Assembly (NCBI GenBank): GCA_963576475.1
Contig: OY754978.1
Span: 18,979,678 to 19,043,677 of the forward strand
Direction of reading: 5' to 3'
DNA: 64,000 bases
DNA from: Molanna angustata
Lineage: Eukaryota; Arthropoda; Insecta; Trichoptera; Molannidae
The notes below the pieces were generated by a model, which saw only the letters and a program-made list of their open reading frames with translations, did not search any database and had not been told where the DNA came from. Shown one piece after another: positions 44,187 through 56,097 of the stretch; position 1 is the first letter of the stretch, and each line of letters opens with the position of its first letter. The position numbers and the translations under genes are program-made.

Positions 44187-45304
44187 TTAAAAAAAACATT
44201 AAAAAATAGTTAGTACATAGAGAAAAAATAATGGAGCAATAACAAAGAACAGAAAAAATATACATATGATAGAATTTAAAAAATCATTGAAATTCTTTAT
44301 TTTCTTTCTTTGCGTATGGCATCGGCATCTATCATTGAAATGTTCATTATATTATTGTATTACATGCTTTGAAAACCTTTAATTTATATTTTTCATGTAT
44401 TACATTCTTTGAAAATCTTTACTTTATATATTTTTTATGTAGGTCTGTAGGTATTACATATTTTACTATATATTTTTTATGTATTACATAATTTGAAAAC
44501 CTTCACTTTATATTGTGGACAGCTTTATTTTGAGACACTTGCGTATTATTGGTACAGTGATGATGAATCATTTTATCTACCAGCAGATGGTATTAATTGT
44601 ACGAAACATTTTATATTTGGCAATCATACTTTGTATCATGAACCCTTTGCATGTATATAAAACACCAGCATACTTCATTTTTCATGATCGTATCTCTTCA
44701 AGTACATAATTGTATGTACTAGTACTGTACCCAACGGTCAGATTTTGATAAAATTTGTTTCGCACAAAATATGCACGTAAAACATGGATTTATCAAATAA
44801 TTTTTCATTTTTAGCCTTTGTAATTTGGGCAAAATATTTCTGCATAATTAAATTTTTAATATATTAAGGGTAAGAAAAATTCCCTCGAAAATGAATGTAG
44901 GTATTGGATATATATAACTAAGTGCACAGGGATTTTGGATACAATGGAATGGGTATAATATTTTAAGGGTTAATTGAGCAGGTCGTTGGACGTAAAATAT
45001 GATAATTATCCTAAATTACCCGTTATCGAGTTACAACCATTTTAAAAATGTATGGGGATTTTAATAATTCTACTTGAGTTTTCAACATTGATTCAAATTT
45101 TAACATTAACACATTTTCTCCATAAATGACACCCAACAATCAAATTGACTTTATATTATTATGAACGAAAATAGCAAGAACTTTGGCGGTTTTTTAGTCA
45201 TAATCAAATGTTGCCTTAACCACAAATATTATTAAATCTATTAAATTAAAATTTGTTCTTAAACTAGGTATTTGTATAAAACTATATAACTTCACGTATT
45301 CCTC
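44187..45304. other. Unassigned
   Basis: AT-rich. Local triplicated TTTTTTATGTATTACAT-like phrases at 44340-44510, otherwise nothing recognised. Confidence 0.45.
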
Positions 45305-45450
45305 ATGACTGAGGGTCGGGCATGATCCCCAAAAGTTTACCCCGCACAAAGCTCTTCCAGGCATCTATGTCTCCAGCAAGGTGTGCCTTAGCTCTGATCA
45401 TGGAGTTGGCACCTTCCTAGACCTGATCGATCCATCTCATTGGAGATCTG
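45305..45450 (-). mobile_element. Probable LINE 3' fragment
   Basis: Less AT-rich block (GAGGGTCGGGCATGATCCCC, CATCTCATTGGAGATCTG) resembling reverse-oriented RTE ends. No intact frame. Confidence 0.45.
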
Positions 45451-46664
45451 TTGAAAATTAAACACTACGATGAAATAAAAAAAAACATTATTTGATTTCA
45501 ATAATGAAAAATGGCACATGAAATAAATACAAATGTTTCTTTGGTGAACCTAAATAATACTCAATTGTTCAGCGATCAATTTGAATAAAGAATATATCTT
45601 TGAATTTGATACCATGGTAAAGTGATAGATTTTATCACAATTTTCATCACAGTAAGGGCAGAAGTGAATTACTGGTTTTTCTGACAGCATAAATTCAGCT
45701 TCTCAAATAATTAAAGCTAACTTTAACAATCAAGCGATAGAGGAAGCTTGCTATCCAGTTTTATTGTGAATAAACACATTGGATAGAAGTTAGTTGATGA
45801 GCTTCGGGTATGGTATTCGAATATCGGAGATATCCCAGTTTTCACAGTTGTACCAGACTTATGAAGTTTGTTATATATTTGTCTGAACCTAAAATTAAAT
45901 AAACTTAAAAAATCCATCTAAATTTTCCTTTTTTATTATTAATCCAACTGAACGACAAATACTTCATTGATATTGTGATTCAATATGATGTGTAAGTTTG
46001 ATAAATAAACATCATTGTATCAAAAACAATTATCTTCCCAAACGTATAATATAATTAATTTATTATCTTTGGTACAAAATTGATATTGAAGTGTATAAGT
46101 TTGATACAGTATGTGTTGTGTTATGAGGTGAGTACGTATATGTTTGTATGTTTTGTTATGAAACTAGTTCTATATTTGGTGTCTTTCTCCTAACTTGTCT
46201 ATCAAGAGTATAACGACGATATCCAAAACTTGTATTTTTGTTTAGTATCGCTTTCCCTATTATAACTTTTGTTTTCACACACAACATCCCTACTTCAGGA
46301 TTATCTCACAAGTTATGGCACTTAATGCTGTTATATAGGGTTCTGCCTATAAATGGACTACGTACGAACAACACACGAATAATATGGGGTTCTTCTGCGA
46401 ATACCTAAATGGAGTAAGTTGGAAAATCCAACTGAAGGATAATTGAACAACTGCGTGATATTTATTTAACAACTTTTACTTACGTTTGATACATAAATAT
46501 ACTAACAGTGCTCGTTAATTACATATATGGGCTAAGTGTTTTGAAACGGAAACCGATGGTATTGTACCTACCTCACAGACGGTGCCAATAGGTATTTATT
46601 ATTAATATTTTTGAAGTAAAATAATATGGCCCAATTAGGAGACTTAGTTTAAACCACGAATGAG
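45451..46664. other. Unassigned
   Basis: No gene recognised. Short open frames have no family resemblance. Confidence 0.5.
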
Positions 46665-46880
46665 ATTTCTCTTCTCAAAATTGTCGTCCGCCATGATGAA
46701 GAAAACCGAATGCCAGACTCCTCTTTCTCTCTTCATTTTTCTATTCATCTATTCTTCAGAATCCTATTTATTTATTGAACGACCTCTACTTCTCATTCCT
46801 CCCAATCAGCATTGTAAACTTCTTGCTTGGTAAGACGATCATCGCTCATTCTTGCTATGTGACCAAATATGTAATTTCAA
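46665..46880 (-). mobile_element. RTE-type LINE C-terminal relic
   Basis: The minus strand reads FGHIARMSDDRLTKQ, VYNADW, then RSINRILKN-like and WHSVFL-like pieces, matching the arrangement of lineage 1 (FGHxxRMxxxRLTKxxYxAD). Many frameshifts; older than the 34-kb copy. Confidence 0.7.
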
Positions 46881-47020
46881 GGCAGTTATTGTCTTCATTA
46901 TTACGATATCATTTGAATTCATGACGAAAGACTTGAAAGATTGTGCATCTTAATTTTTCTACCTATTTTACTTTCTCAATTTGTTGTGATTTGTTTTCTG
47001 TATAATTATTGTATGTATTT

Positions 47021-47203
47021 TTTTTTTTATTTAAAAAATGAATATGTCCTTGTTAAACAAGTACATATACATCTTCCTACATTCACTAAAATAAGCAAAT
47101 AAATGCTTGTGCTTAGGTGAACGAAATCGGTCGAGGCAGGATTCGAACTCGCGACCACTGGATTACTTGCCCAGAGCGCTAACCGCTCTGCCACCGACCC
47201 ATC
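47021..47203 (-). mobile_element. tRNA-Thr-derived SINE, family A
   Basis: Full length. It shares with the 49.9-kb copy the body variant AGCAAATAAATGCTTGTGCT and CCACCGACCCA, defining a subfamily. Two base changes disrupt the anticodon arm. Confidence 0.93.
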
Positions 47204-47269
47204 AAAAAATTTCTTCTTGCTAATTTTATTGTAAATTGATTTATTGTTATTGTTACTTCCTCTATCAAC

Positions 47270-47507
47270 ATAGTTTAGTTTAACTTTATTTGAATTATAA
47301 ATTTGCTATAAACCACTTGTTTTTTGAGTCACTTCGCGACATGTTTCGGAAGCGCTGTCCTTCCATCGACCGGCGTGTCTAGACTAGACACGCCGGTCGC
47401 GAAGTGACTCAAAAAACAAGTGGTTTATAGGTAATTTATAATTCAAATATGGTAAATATTAACTACCACAAAATATCCGCCGAATCATTAAATGATAGTT
47501 TAGTTTA
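47270..47507. mobile_element. Palindromic foldback element, copy 2, with 13-bp target duplication
   Basis: Reverse orientation relative to copy 1. ATAGTTTAGTTTA occurs at 47270-47282 and 47495-47507, bracketing 47283-47494. The centre is GTGTCTAG-A-CTAGACAC with A at 47383. The right arm lacks 30 bp present in copy 1; the deletion lies between two GTCG strings. The unpaired extension ending GAATCATTAAATG is on the right, as expected for inverted orientation. Confidence 0.9.
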
Positions 47508-47969
47508 TTTAGTTTTTAATACTTTTTCTACCAAGCACTAAATTTGTAATATTTCACGTGTAAATTCGTAATTGGAATACATTTATATTTTAAAGATTAT
47601 GTGAACAATGTTATGTAATACATTCTGTGAGTTAACCAACAAATAAAAGTGAAATAAAATAAAATATGATCACTCTCAACTCATTATTATACAAAATATA
47701 CAAATTTCTCTCTCCATGATCTATTCGTTTCAGTGACCTCGTTAATTCCACTTTCATGATTTATCCATCATTTCCATGTTTCAATAGCACTACCTACCTT
47801 TCCAAGTCTCAATTTTTTTCCATAGCATTGCCATGTCTAAATATTATCATTTTATAATTTATAAATATATCCGCATAAAATTAAATTGGTAACGACTACA
47901 CAACCTCAGCAAAAAGTATGTTACTTTATTATTACATATAATTATTAAAATATAACAAAACATATTTAT
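47508..47969. other. Unassigned
   Basis: AT-rich, nothing recognised. Confidence 0.5.
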
Positions 47970-48207
47970 ACTGTGAGGCACCTGCTTAGAATAGTGCTTC
48001 CAATCCTTTCTATAATCATAGTTTTTGTGTGTCCCATAAGAATAGGGTAATCGAAAATATAACAGGCAAGAATGAACAATGAGTTTCACCACCCATTATG
48101 AACGTTGTGCGTTATATAGGTGAGACGAGACTGGTGTGTGTGTATACACGCATGTGTTGTGATTACTTTTATAAGGCAATGCACACCCGCACACCTGTCG
48201 CTGGTAT
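47970..48207 (+). mobile_element. GAAT-family SINE C, copy 6, tail lost
   Basis: Starts TGTGAGGCACCTGCTTAGAA and runs to CCCGCACACCTGTCGCTGG, then diverges before the RTE-like 3' end and tail. Internally deleted near the TCACATAGTTCAGC region. Confidence 0.8.
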
Positions 48208-48725
48208 TTAATTTTCACAAAATTCGAATAACTACGACCGAAATTTTTCGCCGAGGAGACTCGGCATTATCAATTATGATTTTATTTTTTTCAAAATTCA
48301 TTTCCAATTTGTTAGCACAAAAACTTTAGAATTTCGTCCTTAATTCCTGTAGGAGTCGCTATACTAAACAATTTGGTAAATAAATTTTGATCCAGCAGTA
48401 AAATTTACGCGGATCGTAATATGAAATACAGCTAATTTAAATAAGGCTATGTTCACCAATAGCTATGTAGCTGCTCACTTTCAATGAATTCAAACTAAAT
48501 TGCCATAGTTATGCTCATGTAGGTATGTGTGTGCTTTGGTAATGTGCAAATTATTTGCATTTTCAAATCGCGTTTGGGAAATATGCAACGAGCCACGAAA
48601 TTGGGTATTTTATGAAAGCAATTTTCACTACACAAAGAACTATATTTTGTACCTACCTGACTACATACAACAATATTTATGATAAACATAAAATATCAAA
48701 TGGACTCGTCAAATATCTACTATTT
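48208..48725. other. Unassigned
   Basis: Nothing recognised. Confidence 0.5.
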
Positions 48726-49110
48726 TTACTCCTCCATACCCCAAGGGAATATAGTGCGGAATTTTGAATTCCCAATTTTTTAGGATATTTTTTTATTGCA
48801 AATTATCAACTGGTAACATGCTGAGATTGTATTCTGAAAGTTTGTGCTGTGTACTATGTGCTATGTACATGCACGACGTATTTGTTCAACATTATTGATT
48901 ATACACTAAAGTACTTATTTGATTTTTTTCAAATTTTGCAAAATTGTATATCTACCTTATCAGCGCTTCTCAATTTTTTTAAGTGCCAAATATTTCAATG
49001 TGACTCAAAGTTCAAGAAACTTAAAATTTGAAAAAGACTCATCACTTTCATAAAATGGCATTGAAGAATAATCAGGTTTTCATAATGAAATATTTTAATA
49101 AAAAAAAATT
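48726..49110 (+). mobile_element. TIR element, family D, copy 4
   Basis: Starts TTTTTACTCCTCCATACCCC. The interior matches copy 1 (CAAATATTTCAATGTGAC, ACTTTCATAAAATG). The right end is lost after TTCATAATGAAATATT. Confidence 0.78.
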
Positions 49111-49920
49111 AGCAGGGTGCTTGTGAGTATTTTAATTTTATTAAAATTTCGTGAACAGCTAAAAGGTACCTACTTATTGTGTAAAACATAATGTAAAAAG
49201 TCATGCTCCCAATAAAAGCTGTCACATTTTTGGAGACTTATACTGTGTCCCTACAAGGAGACGATTCAGTCTTGCATCTCAAGATTTAAAATCCAACTTA
49301 TTAAGCCACAGAGCTAACGTGCATTTTAAAATTTTTTTATGTCGCATATGAATGAGGTTATTTTAAATACATAAAATATGGACCTCATTGTTGCGAAAAG
49401 TACACAATGCATTTTATGTAATTCTATACAAGAAGTTTCTTTAAACTTAATTACTTCCTGCAATCATTGAAGTGCGCGAAAAGGGTGCTATTGCAATATT
49501 CATATAAATTTAAATTAGGTACGTCATAATTTAAATATCAATTCTTTGTGAAGTAATTAAAATATCAATTTGAAACATATGAGTATAATTATTTTAATAC
49601 GAGAATATCTTTGATCCAAGGTTGTAATTAAAACGATGATTTCACAGAATTCGCTTGGAAATTCTTCAGTAAAAATTTCATCCCATGTTTTAACCAAAAT
49701 GCAAACGGGCCACTTCCCAAATATTGAATCGATAAATGAATTTTTATGGAGCCAATTTTTATTATGTAGGTATGTACATTCAATAAAATTAAATAATTAG
49801 ACTTAATTTCTCAGAATATCTGAGATCAGTATGAAAGTTTTATCAGATGAAATTACAGAGAAGAGATTTAAAAAAAGGTGGCTCTAAGTTTATGAAGGTA
49901 CCAACTATAAACAAATTGTA
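49111..49920. other. Unassigned
   Basis: AT-rich, nothing recognised. Confidence 0.5.
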
Positions 49921-50109
49921 TTTTTTTTTTTTTATTAAAAAAATGAATATGTCCTTGTTAAACAAGTACATATACATCTTCCTACGTTCCCTAAAATAAG
50001 CAAATAAATGCTTGTGCTTAGGTGAACGAAATCGGTCGAGGCAGGATTCGAACTCGCGACCACTGGATTACTAGCCCAGCGCGCTAACCGCTCTGCCACC
50101 GACCCATCT
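49921..50109 (-). mobile_element. tRNA-Thr-derived SINE, family A, best preserved minus copy
   Basis: Full head (GGTCGGTGGCAGAGCGGTTA in minus sense), anticodon loop CTAGTAA, B-box, body and a T/A tail of about 20 bases. Same subfamily as 47.0 kb. Confidence 0.95.
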
Positions 50110-50470
50110 ATTATTTATATTGAGAAAATTTACTTTGAGAAAATAATAAGTAGTTGTTACTGCTGAACGTTTGACATTACTCTTTCCTCGAGAAATGATC
50201 CGAGCCTAGGAATTAGCTGCATTCTGTAAATGCTGAAAACATTAAGGCTTTCACTTAGGTTCCTAAGCGCAAAAGTCAATTTTTTGTTCACTCAGCCCAA
50301 AATTTCATTTCACCAAACAATCTTACCATCATTGAGTGACACATCAGATGTATCAAATCTTGAGTGACCGTCTGTTGTATCATTTGACAGCTAATATTAT
50401 GTCATTTTAGCGTAATATCATCTTAAAGTTACTCGTTACGTGTCACAATATTTGTTTTTTTTTTTTCTAT
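50110..50470. other. Unassigned
   Basis: Nothing recognised. Confidence 0.45.
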
Positions 50471-50473
50471 ATT

Positions 50474-51110
50474 ATGCAGATAGATTATAATGAACGACTG
50501 GGTTTATTAAATTACCGCCATGATTTTGACCAATCTTTAAAATTACACGGGTTTATATCACTTGAAAAAAGAAGAAAGATATCCGATGTCTATCTGCTTT
50601 ATAAAATACTTAATAACCTTGTAGACAGCTCTTACCTACTCCAAAAAATTTCTTTCAACTGCCCCATGAAAACAACACCCCAAAATCACCTTTTCTATAC
50701 ACCATACTGCAGAACAAATTACGCACAGAATAATTATGTCAATAGATGCTTAAAATATTACAATAGTCTTGACCCCCAACCTGATATATTTAACTCCACA
50801 TAGACATCGATGAAACGCCAATTACGCGCAGTTATTGGCAATATTACTGGTTAAAAATCAAACCTACTTTCCTTAAACATTCATCCCTTCCTTATCAACG
50901 CTTTCCTATATCTATTACCCTTCCCTTTCCCCCACATACACTCACCATCTTACAATGACTATCCAACATCGATAACATAATAATTGGCTATTTATTTTGA
51001 ATTCTCATTTGCAATTAAGTATTATAAATGTATAGCTGTTAAGTTTCCAAAAAAATAAAAAAATAAAAAAAAAAAAAAAAAATAAAATAAAATAATTAAA
51101 AATAAATAGT
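50474..51110 (+). mobile_element. Jockey/CR1-like LINE 3' end
   Basis: An open 109-codon frame (50474-50800) contains DYNERLGLLNY, ISLEKRRKISDVYLLYKILN and FYTPYCRTNYAQNNYVNRCL, the standard layout of the thumb-to-C-terminal region after the RT domain in jockey/CR1-type ORF2. The upstream RT domain is absent, so it is 5'-truncated. A 3' region of about 240 bp leads to an A-rich tail (51046-51110). Confidence 0.82.
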
Positions 51111-51254
51111 TAGTTAGCTAATGAAATAGACAGAAGCACTTGATATTATACCGCATGGCGAAATTAACAAAATAATTTATTGAAAATGTCAAAAATTTCT
51201 TATTATATTTGTTAAATAATCGAAGTTAATTTAAACTACTAACTTAAAGCAACT

Positions 51255-51780
51255 TTTTTACTTACTTAAGGCAGTTTTTGGCAAAATTAGACACATCCTA
51301 GAAAATAAAGAGATTCCGATCTGTCTGAAAAGAAAAACATATGAATCATGTATACCTACTGCTAGTGACTACATATGCATTGGAGATACTGGACCTTACA
51401 AAAAGAATTGTAGAAAAGCTGAAATGCACATCCATGGAAAGATCCATGCTTGGTAAAAGCCTAAGAGATAGAATAAGAAATGAAGACCACAATAGTAGCG
51501 GATGTCGTGAATCGCGTAGCAATATTGAAGTGGCAATGGGCAGGCCATATTGCAAGACAAGATCCCACAAGATGGACCCCATAAATATTAAGATGGAGAC
51601 CTTGGAAAAACAAGAGAGGCGTCGGAAGACCTCAACAAAGATGGTCCGACAACATAACCATTGTGGGGGCTAAAAATTGGCTGCAAGCAGCAACCGACAG
51701 GAAGAAATAGAAGGGTATGGAAGAGGCCTTTAACCAGTAGTAGAGGACAGAATGCTGAAGAAGAAGACTAACTTAAAGGG
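51255..51780 (+). mobile_element. RTE-type LINE C-terminal relic, lineage 2
   Basis: Reads ILENKEIPICLKRKTYESCI, then, across frame breaks, VLKWQWAGHIARQDPTRWTP and RGVGRPQQRWSDN, then AKNWLQAATDRKK. The LKRKxYxxC...WAGHIAR...GRPxxRWSD...WxxxAxDR order is an RTE C-terminus. The same lineage is at 63285-63840. Confidence 0.87.
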
Positions 51781-51904
51781 TCCATGTTATTTGGAAGAGA
51801 TTGACAGCATGCACTATCTGCATGATACACGTTGGGAATTTGACGAAAATACTACGCCATACCTACACACATTGACATTTTGAGGATACTTATAATATTA
51901 TGGT

Positions 51905-52445
51905 CTCTCTAAATGATTCTTCTGACTATCACCCGAGAGAAAGCGTCCTTGTCCTGGGCAGCCCGAAATAGCTCTCCAACACTTCTTATGACCGTCCAGT
52001 CGCGTATATTGCGGAGCCAGGAAATTTGTCTCCTTCCAACACCTCTTCGACCCTCTATCTTGCCCATAAGGATCAGGTGGAACAATTCATACTTTTCTCC
52101 TCTAAGCACATGACCCAAATACGATACCTTTCTGATTTTGATATTGGTCAGAAGCTCTCTATTCACTCTAGTTCTTTGAAGAACTATTGTGTTGCTGACC
52201 ATATCCGTCCAGGGTATCCGGAGCATTCTCCGTTGTATCCACATCTCGAACGCCTACAGCCGGTTCATGCTACTCACTTTGAGGGTCCACGATTCCACTC
52301 CGTACAGTAGGACTGACCATATGTAACATTTAACCAGCCGTTGTCGAAGTTTCAGGTTAAGATTGTCATCGCAGAATATTTGTCTCATTTTATTAAAAGC
52401 AGCTCGTGATGCTTCTATTCTGCATTTGACTTTGGTTTATGAGTC
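51905..52445 (-). mobile_element. RTE-type LINE C-terminal relic, lineage 4
   Basis: The minus strand is open for about 175 codons except one TAG near 52247. It reads CRIEASRAAFNKMRQIFC, YIWSVLLYGVESWTLK, EMWIQRRMLRIPWTDMVSN, VSYLGHVLRGEKYEL, GKIEGRRGVGRRQISWLRNI and ends VRRII. This is the segment after the RT catalytic centre through the C-terminus. It is the least damaged of the older RTE pieces, and lies tail to tail with lineage 2. Confidence 0.9.
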
Positions 52446-53261
52446 GAGGTCTACATGATTGCTGTTGAAAAATTTATGTAAAAAATACTAAAAGTTGCGA
52501 AATCGTAGTCACTGCACAGTTCTGAGGAGTAAAAACATAAAATGATAGACAACCGAATGAATATATATGTATGTATAGATATTGAATGTATGATTAGGGC
52601 ATGAAGCGTCATACGCACTTTTGCATATGCGCAGCTGTATACCTTGGTGACCCCCCTATCTCCGGCACCTTCCATTGTGGTATGTCAATTGCGCATCGCT
52701 AATGCGCATTATCCACAGAACCCTTGACAACAATGCGCACTGCGCACTCAGGGGTCGTTCAGCATTATGTTGTCGCTGCATAATGCATCAGCCCTCCTGT
52801 ACCTGGTTTCTCCTGGTCTGTCCCGCTAATGCAAACCAAACAGACATCAATCGAAGCGTTTGTTTGTTATTATTTTTAATCAAATTATTAACGTAACACA
52901 CATGTCATCCCTATTCACTCTACTGGATTTTAAGCTCTTCTTTTCAAGTATAATCAGCAAGACGTGTGGTATTTTACAGCATAAGTGATGATTTTACGTG
53001 ATCTCAATTGAGAAAAAACTATTTATAAAACTAGTTGCATTTAACACATATCCAATAGATCCTACTGTCGACGACGATATTATCTATAGGTAGTTGAAGA
53101 ATACATACATACCAAACTATAAATTTTTAAATACAAATTATATAAACTTTAAGATATTTTGTTTTCTATACAAAACAAGAAGGTATGCGTATCAAGATAG
53201 GATAGTATGAAGGCCAGTTCTTTTTTCCTACCTCGAATATATAAACAGCTCGACGGGAATG
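52446..53261. other. Mostly unassigned; family D scrap
   Basis: Positions 52494-52535 (GCGAAATCGTAGTC ... GAGGAGTAAAAACA) match the left end of family D in reverse. Positions 52615-52800 are less AT-rich (GCGCAT repeats) but unidentified. Confidence 0.4.
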
Positions 53262-53482
53262 CTCATCAAACTATTCAGATTCCCCGTAGATATTGTGTAA
53301 ACTGGCCATACAAATTCGAAACGATGTCTTTAATCAATTATTTTTTAACAAAAATGGTTGAAAAAGTTTTAGATGCACTGCTATAATGTTAATTTGTTTA
53401 CAGAAAATTAAATTATCTAGTTGAGCTGTTTCGGCGTTTTGCGATATTAAAAACAAATGGAAATATAGGCAGTTAAACACAT
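53262..53482 (-). repeat. Interspersed repeat, family F, copy 2
   Basis: Reverse-complement match to 31996-32230, for example CGAAACGATGTC, TTTCGGCGTTTTGCGATATT and GAAATATAGGCAGTTAAAC. Confidence 0.55.
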
Positions 53483-55172
53483 AAATTTGTTATAAGTTTT
53501 TTCTTAATAAAAAAGTCTGAGAATACCCTAGAACGTATTTAAGACATTATATTTTTTTTATCTTTATGCAACATTTTAGCTATTACGGTTTCTGAGATAC
53601 ATGAAAAAATAAAGTAAACCCCTGATTGAACCCTAAATTTAAAATTCGTTGAGTAAAAACGTTGATAAGTTTGAGAATGCCTAATTTTTTTGAATTTTAA
53701 GGCTCTATGAATCAAGCGGATCAAAAGTTATAAAGGGACACACACACCCATACACACTTTTTGTTCTACTTCGAATTCTGAGTTCATCCATGTACATAAC
53801 AATATGATGCGAAGCCTTTAAGTTAGTGTTTTTTTTACTTCAAATTTGAAAAACCGTGAAAAATATAGACCTGGCCATATGGCCATACCAAATCTTGTGT
53901 ATCTTGGCTTGATACTTTGTCGATTTGTTAAGAGACATATATTCTCTTGAACAAATCGACAGTTGGATAATTCTTAAACGATATTCCATTTGCGTCTTTC
54001 AATTTTCTCATTGATATAATCAATCTGCTTGTACTAAATTTACTAGAGGCTTTGGTATGAAGAGGTTACCGTATGGCAATAAACTCGCCTTTTTGCAATT
54101 ATTTTATCAAAAATATAATAAATCATCGGCTAAAGGTATAGTTGAGAGATAATTGTATTCCAAAATAAACTTGTTACTTGGATGGGGTGCAAGGATATAT
54201 TTATAATTAAAAAAAAGTCAGTCGTAATAGTTTATTATGCATTCGGGTATAAATAAATAAAAATAATTAAAAGTATAAAATTAAAAATAATTTAACAAAT
54301 GTTGAAGGTCCCTGTTAACGTATCGAGTGACTTTGTCAAAGATAAAATACCAGTTCAATGGAAATGAAATTCATTTAAATATTATATTGGGATCACTGAA
54401 CCATTTTTTTAAACATACAAGTTATTTAAGATTGCGGTAAATGATATTCCTACCTATCACGAATTTGAATAAACCCATTTTTTGACTGGGACAAGCGTGG
54501 AGGATCGGTCGAAATGAAACTTTACATATATGGGCCCTCCGAAGACTCCATATCAATGTAATTGAATGTGTTTATTGTTTAAGCTGTCCCCCTTTAAAAC
54601 CCGAGTAGGTACAAACCTACAAATTGTTTGTTTCGTTTTGAAAATATTCTCTATCATTCCATTCATCCGTGTGTTCATTCAAAAGTTGAGATCAACAGTA
54701 ATTTGTATTGTTCAATTGCAGAGATGTGATGAATAGAAGGTTATTAGGGTTGTGGAGGAACATGGAGGAATGATATTGAATTGTTCAAATTATCCAACCC
54801 ACATTTTGTGCAACTATCATAATAAATTATATCATTATTTATACTCAAGGATTACTGGTCGTAAATAAGTATTATTTGCGATTTACAAATTCAGTAGCTG
54901 CAAACGGTTTTGAATAAAAGATTTATTTATAAAATTAATATTCAAAGGAATGTAAAAATGCTGTACTAACGAAATAACGACATCTGTGATATTGATACAA
55001 TTAATTGTAATTGAACGAAGATTAAGACCGCACAGGCACTGAGAATTATTGGCGAGTTGTACCAAATTTCTCCTATTGAAGTAAAATCGGTGGGGTTCTT
55101 TTTTTGTACAACTTCGTATATTTGTTTTGTTCGTATATTTTGAACAACTTGACTATATAAGTGACACTATGT
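53483..55172. other. Mostly unassigned; family B scraps
   Basis: Fragments of family B at 54068-54095 (TACCGTATGGCAATAAACTC) and 54172-54195, separated by about 80 bp. No gene recognised. Confidence 0.45.
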
Positions 55173-55345
55173 CCAATTCTGATTCGTCAAAATTTATCCG
55201 TCTGAATTTTAGTATATGAGAAATGTCAAAAAGTTGACTGCATTTATACGGGACTCATTATGTCACACCGCGCTGATAAAATACTTTCATCTACGGTTGC
55301 CCGTTGGTTACCGACGTTTTTGTACTCTGAAACGAATCAGAATAG
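55173..55345. mobile_element. Short TIR element (MITE), family E, copy 2
   Basis: 173 bp, about 85-90% similar by eye to 10030-10200, with ends AATTCTGATTCGTC and ACGAATCAGAATAG. Confidence 0.85.
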
Positions 55346-56097
55346 GCATATGAATTATAACTAGTACCTACTTTGATTTAATCAGCTGTCTTATTTTAGT
55401 GTTTTTTTTTTATGTACTAGTATGAAAATTAATTACACAATATTTATATTTTTTTTGTAATCAATATTAATTAAGTATCCTATTGAATAATGCATGGAGT
55501 TTTCACTGGTTCACTACTAAAGCAATGCACATTGTCTGTTTTATATTGTCCGGGTTGTTCCGGACTATGTATGTAGGGCGGAAAATTTAGCGTAGGTATT
55601 AATGTTTTACTAGAAAATTTAGTAAGAAGATCACAGCCAAAAAACCCCTTAAACGATTAGGCAAAATAAAACACTTAAATTGTATTTTTATTAACAAATA
55701 AAATGAAATAAATAAGATATATCGTGTAGACTGTATAACTCTCAATCTAAAAAAATGAGGACTAAATGAGGAAACGCCAATACAACTACACTTTTGAGTG
55801 CCTGTGCGGCCTTAATATCTTGTATTGATTTACAAAGGTGGATGGATGGATGGTGTAAAAAAAGACATGAAAGCAATAAGTGTAACTAATTGGAAGGTGT
55901 GGGCGATGGACCGGGTGGAATGAAAATTTCTTGAGGAGTATGATTTGGTCTCCCTCTAACATGGTAGGAAAATATTGCCGAATGCCACATACTTCAATCG
56001 TTGCAAACATTAATCGCTACATTTTATCAAATATCAGGTCGTGCTTTCCTTATCCATTTCAACTCAATAATTTCACATCTTTAAATAAATTGATATA
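55346..56097. other. Unassigned
   Basis: Short (GGAT)n at about 55844-55853. Nothing else is recognised. Confidence 0.5.
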
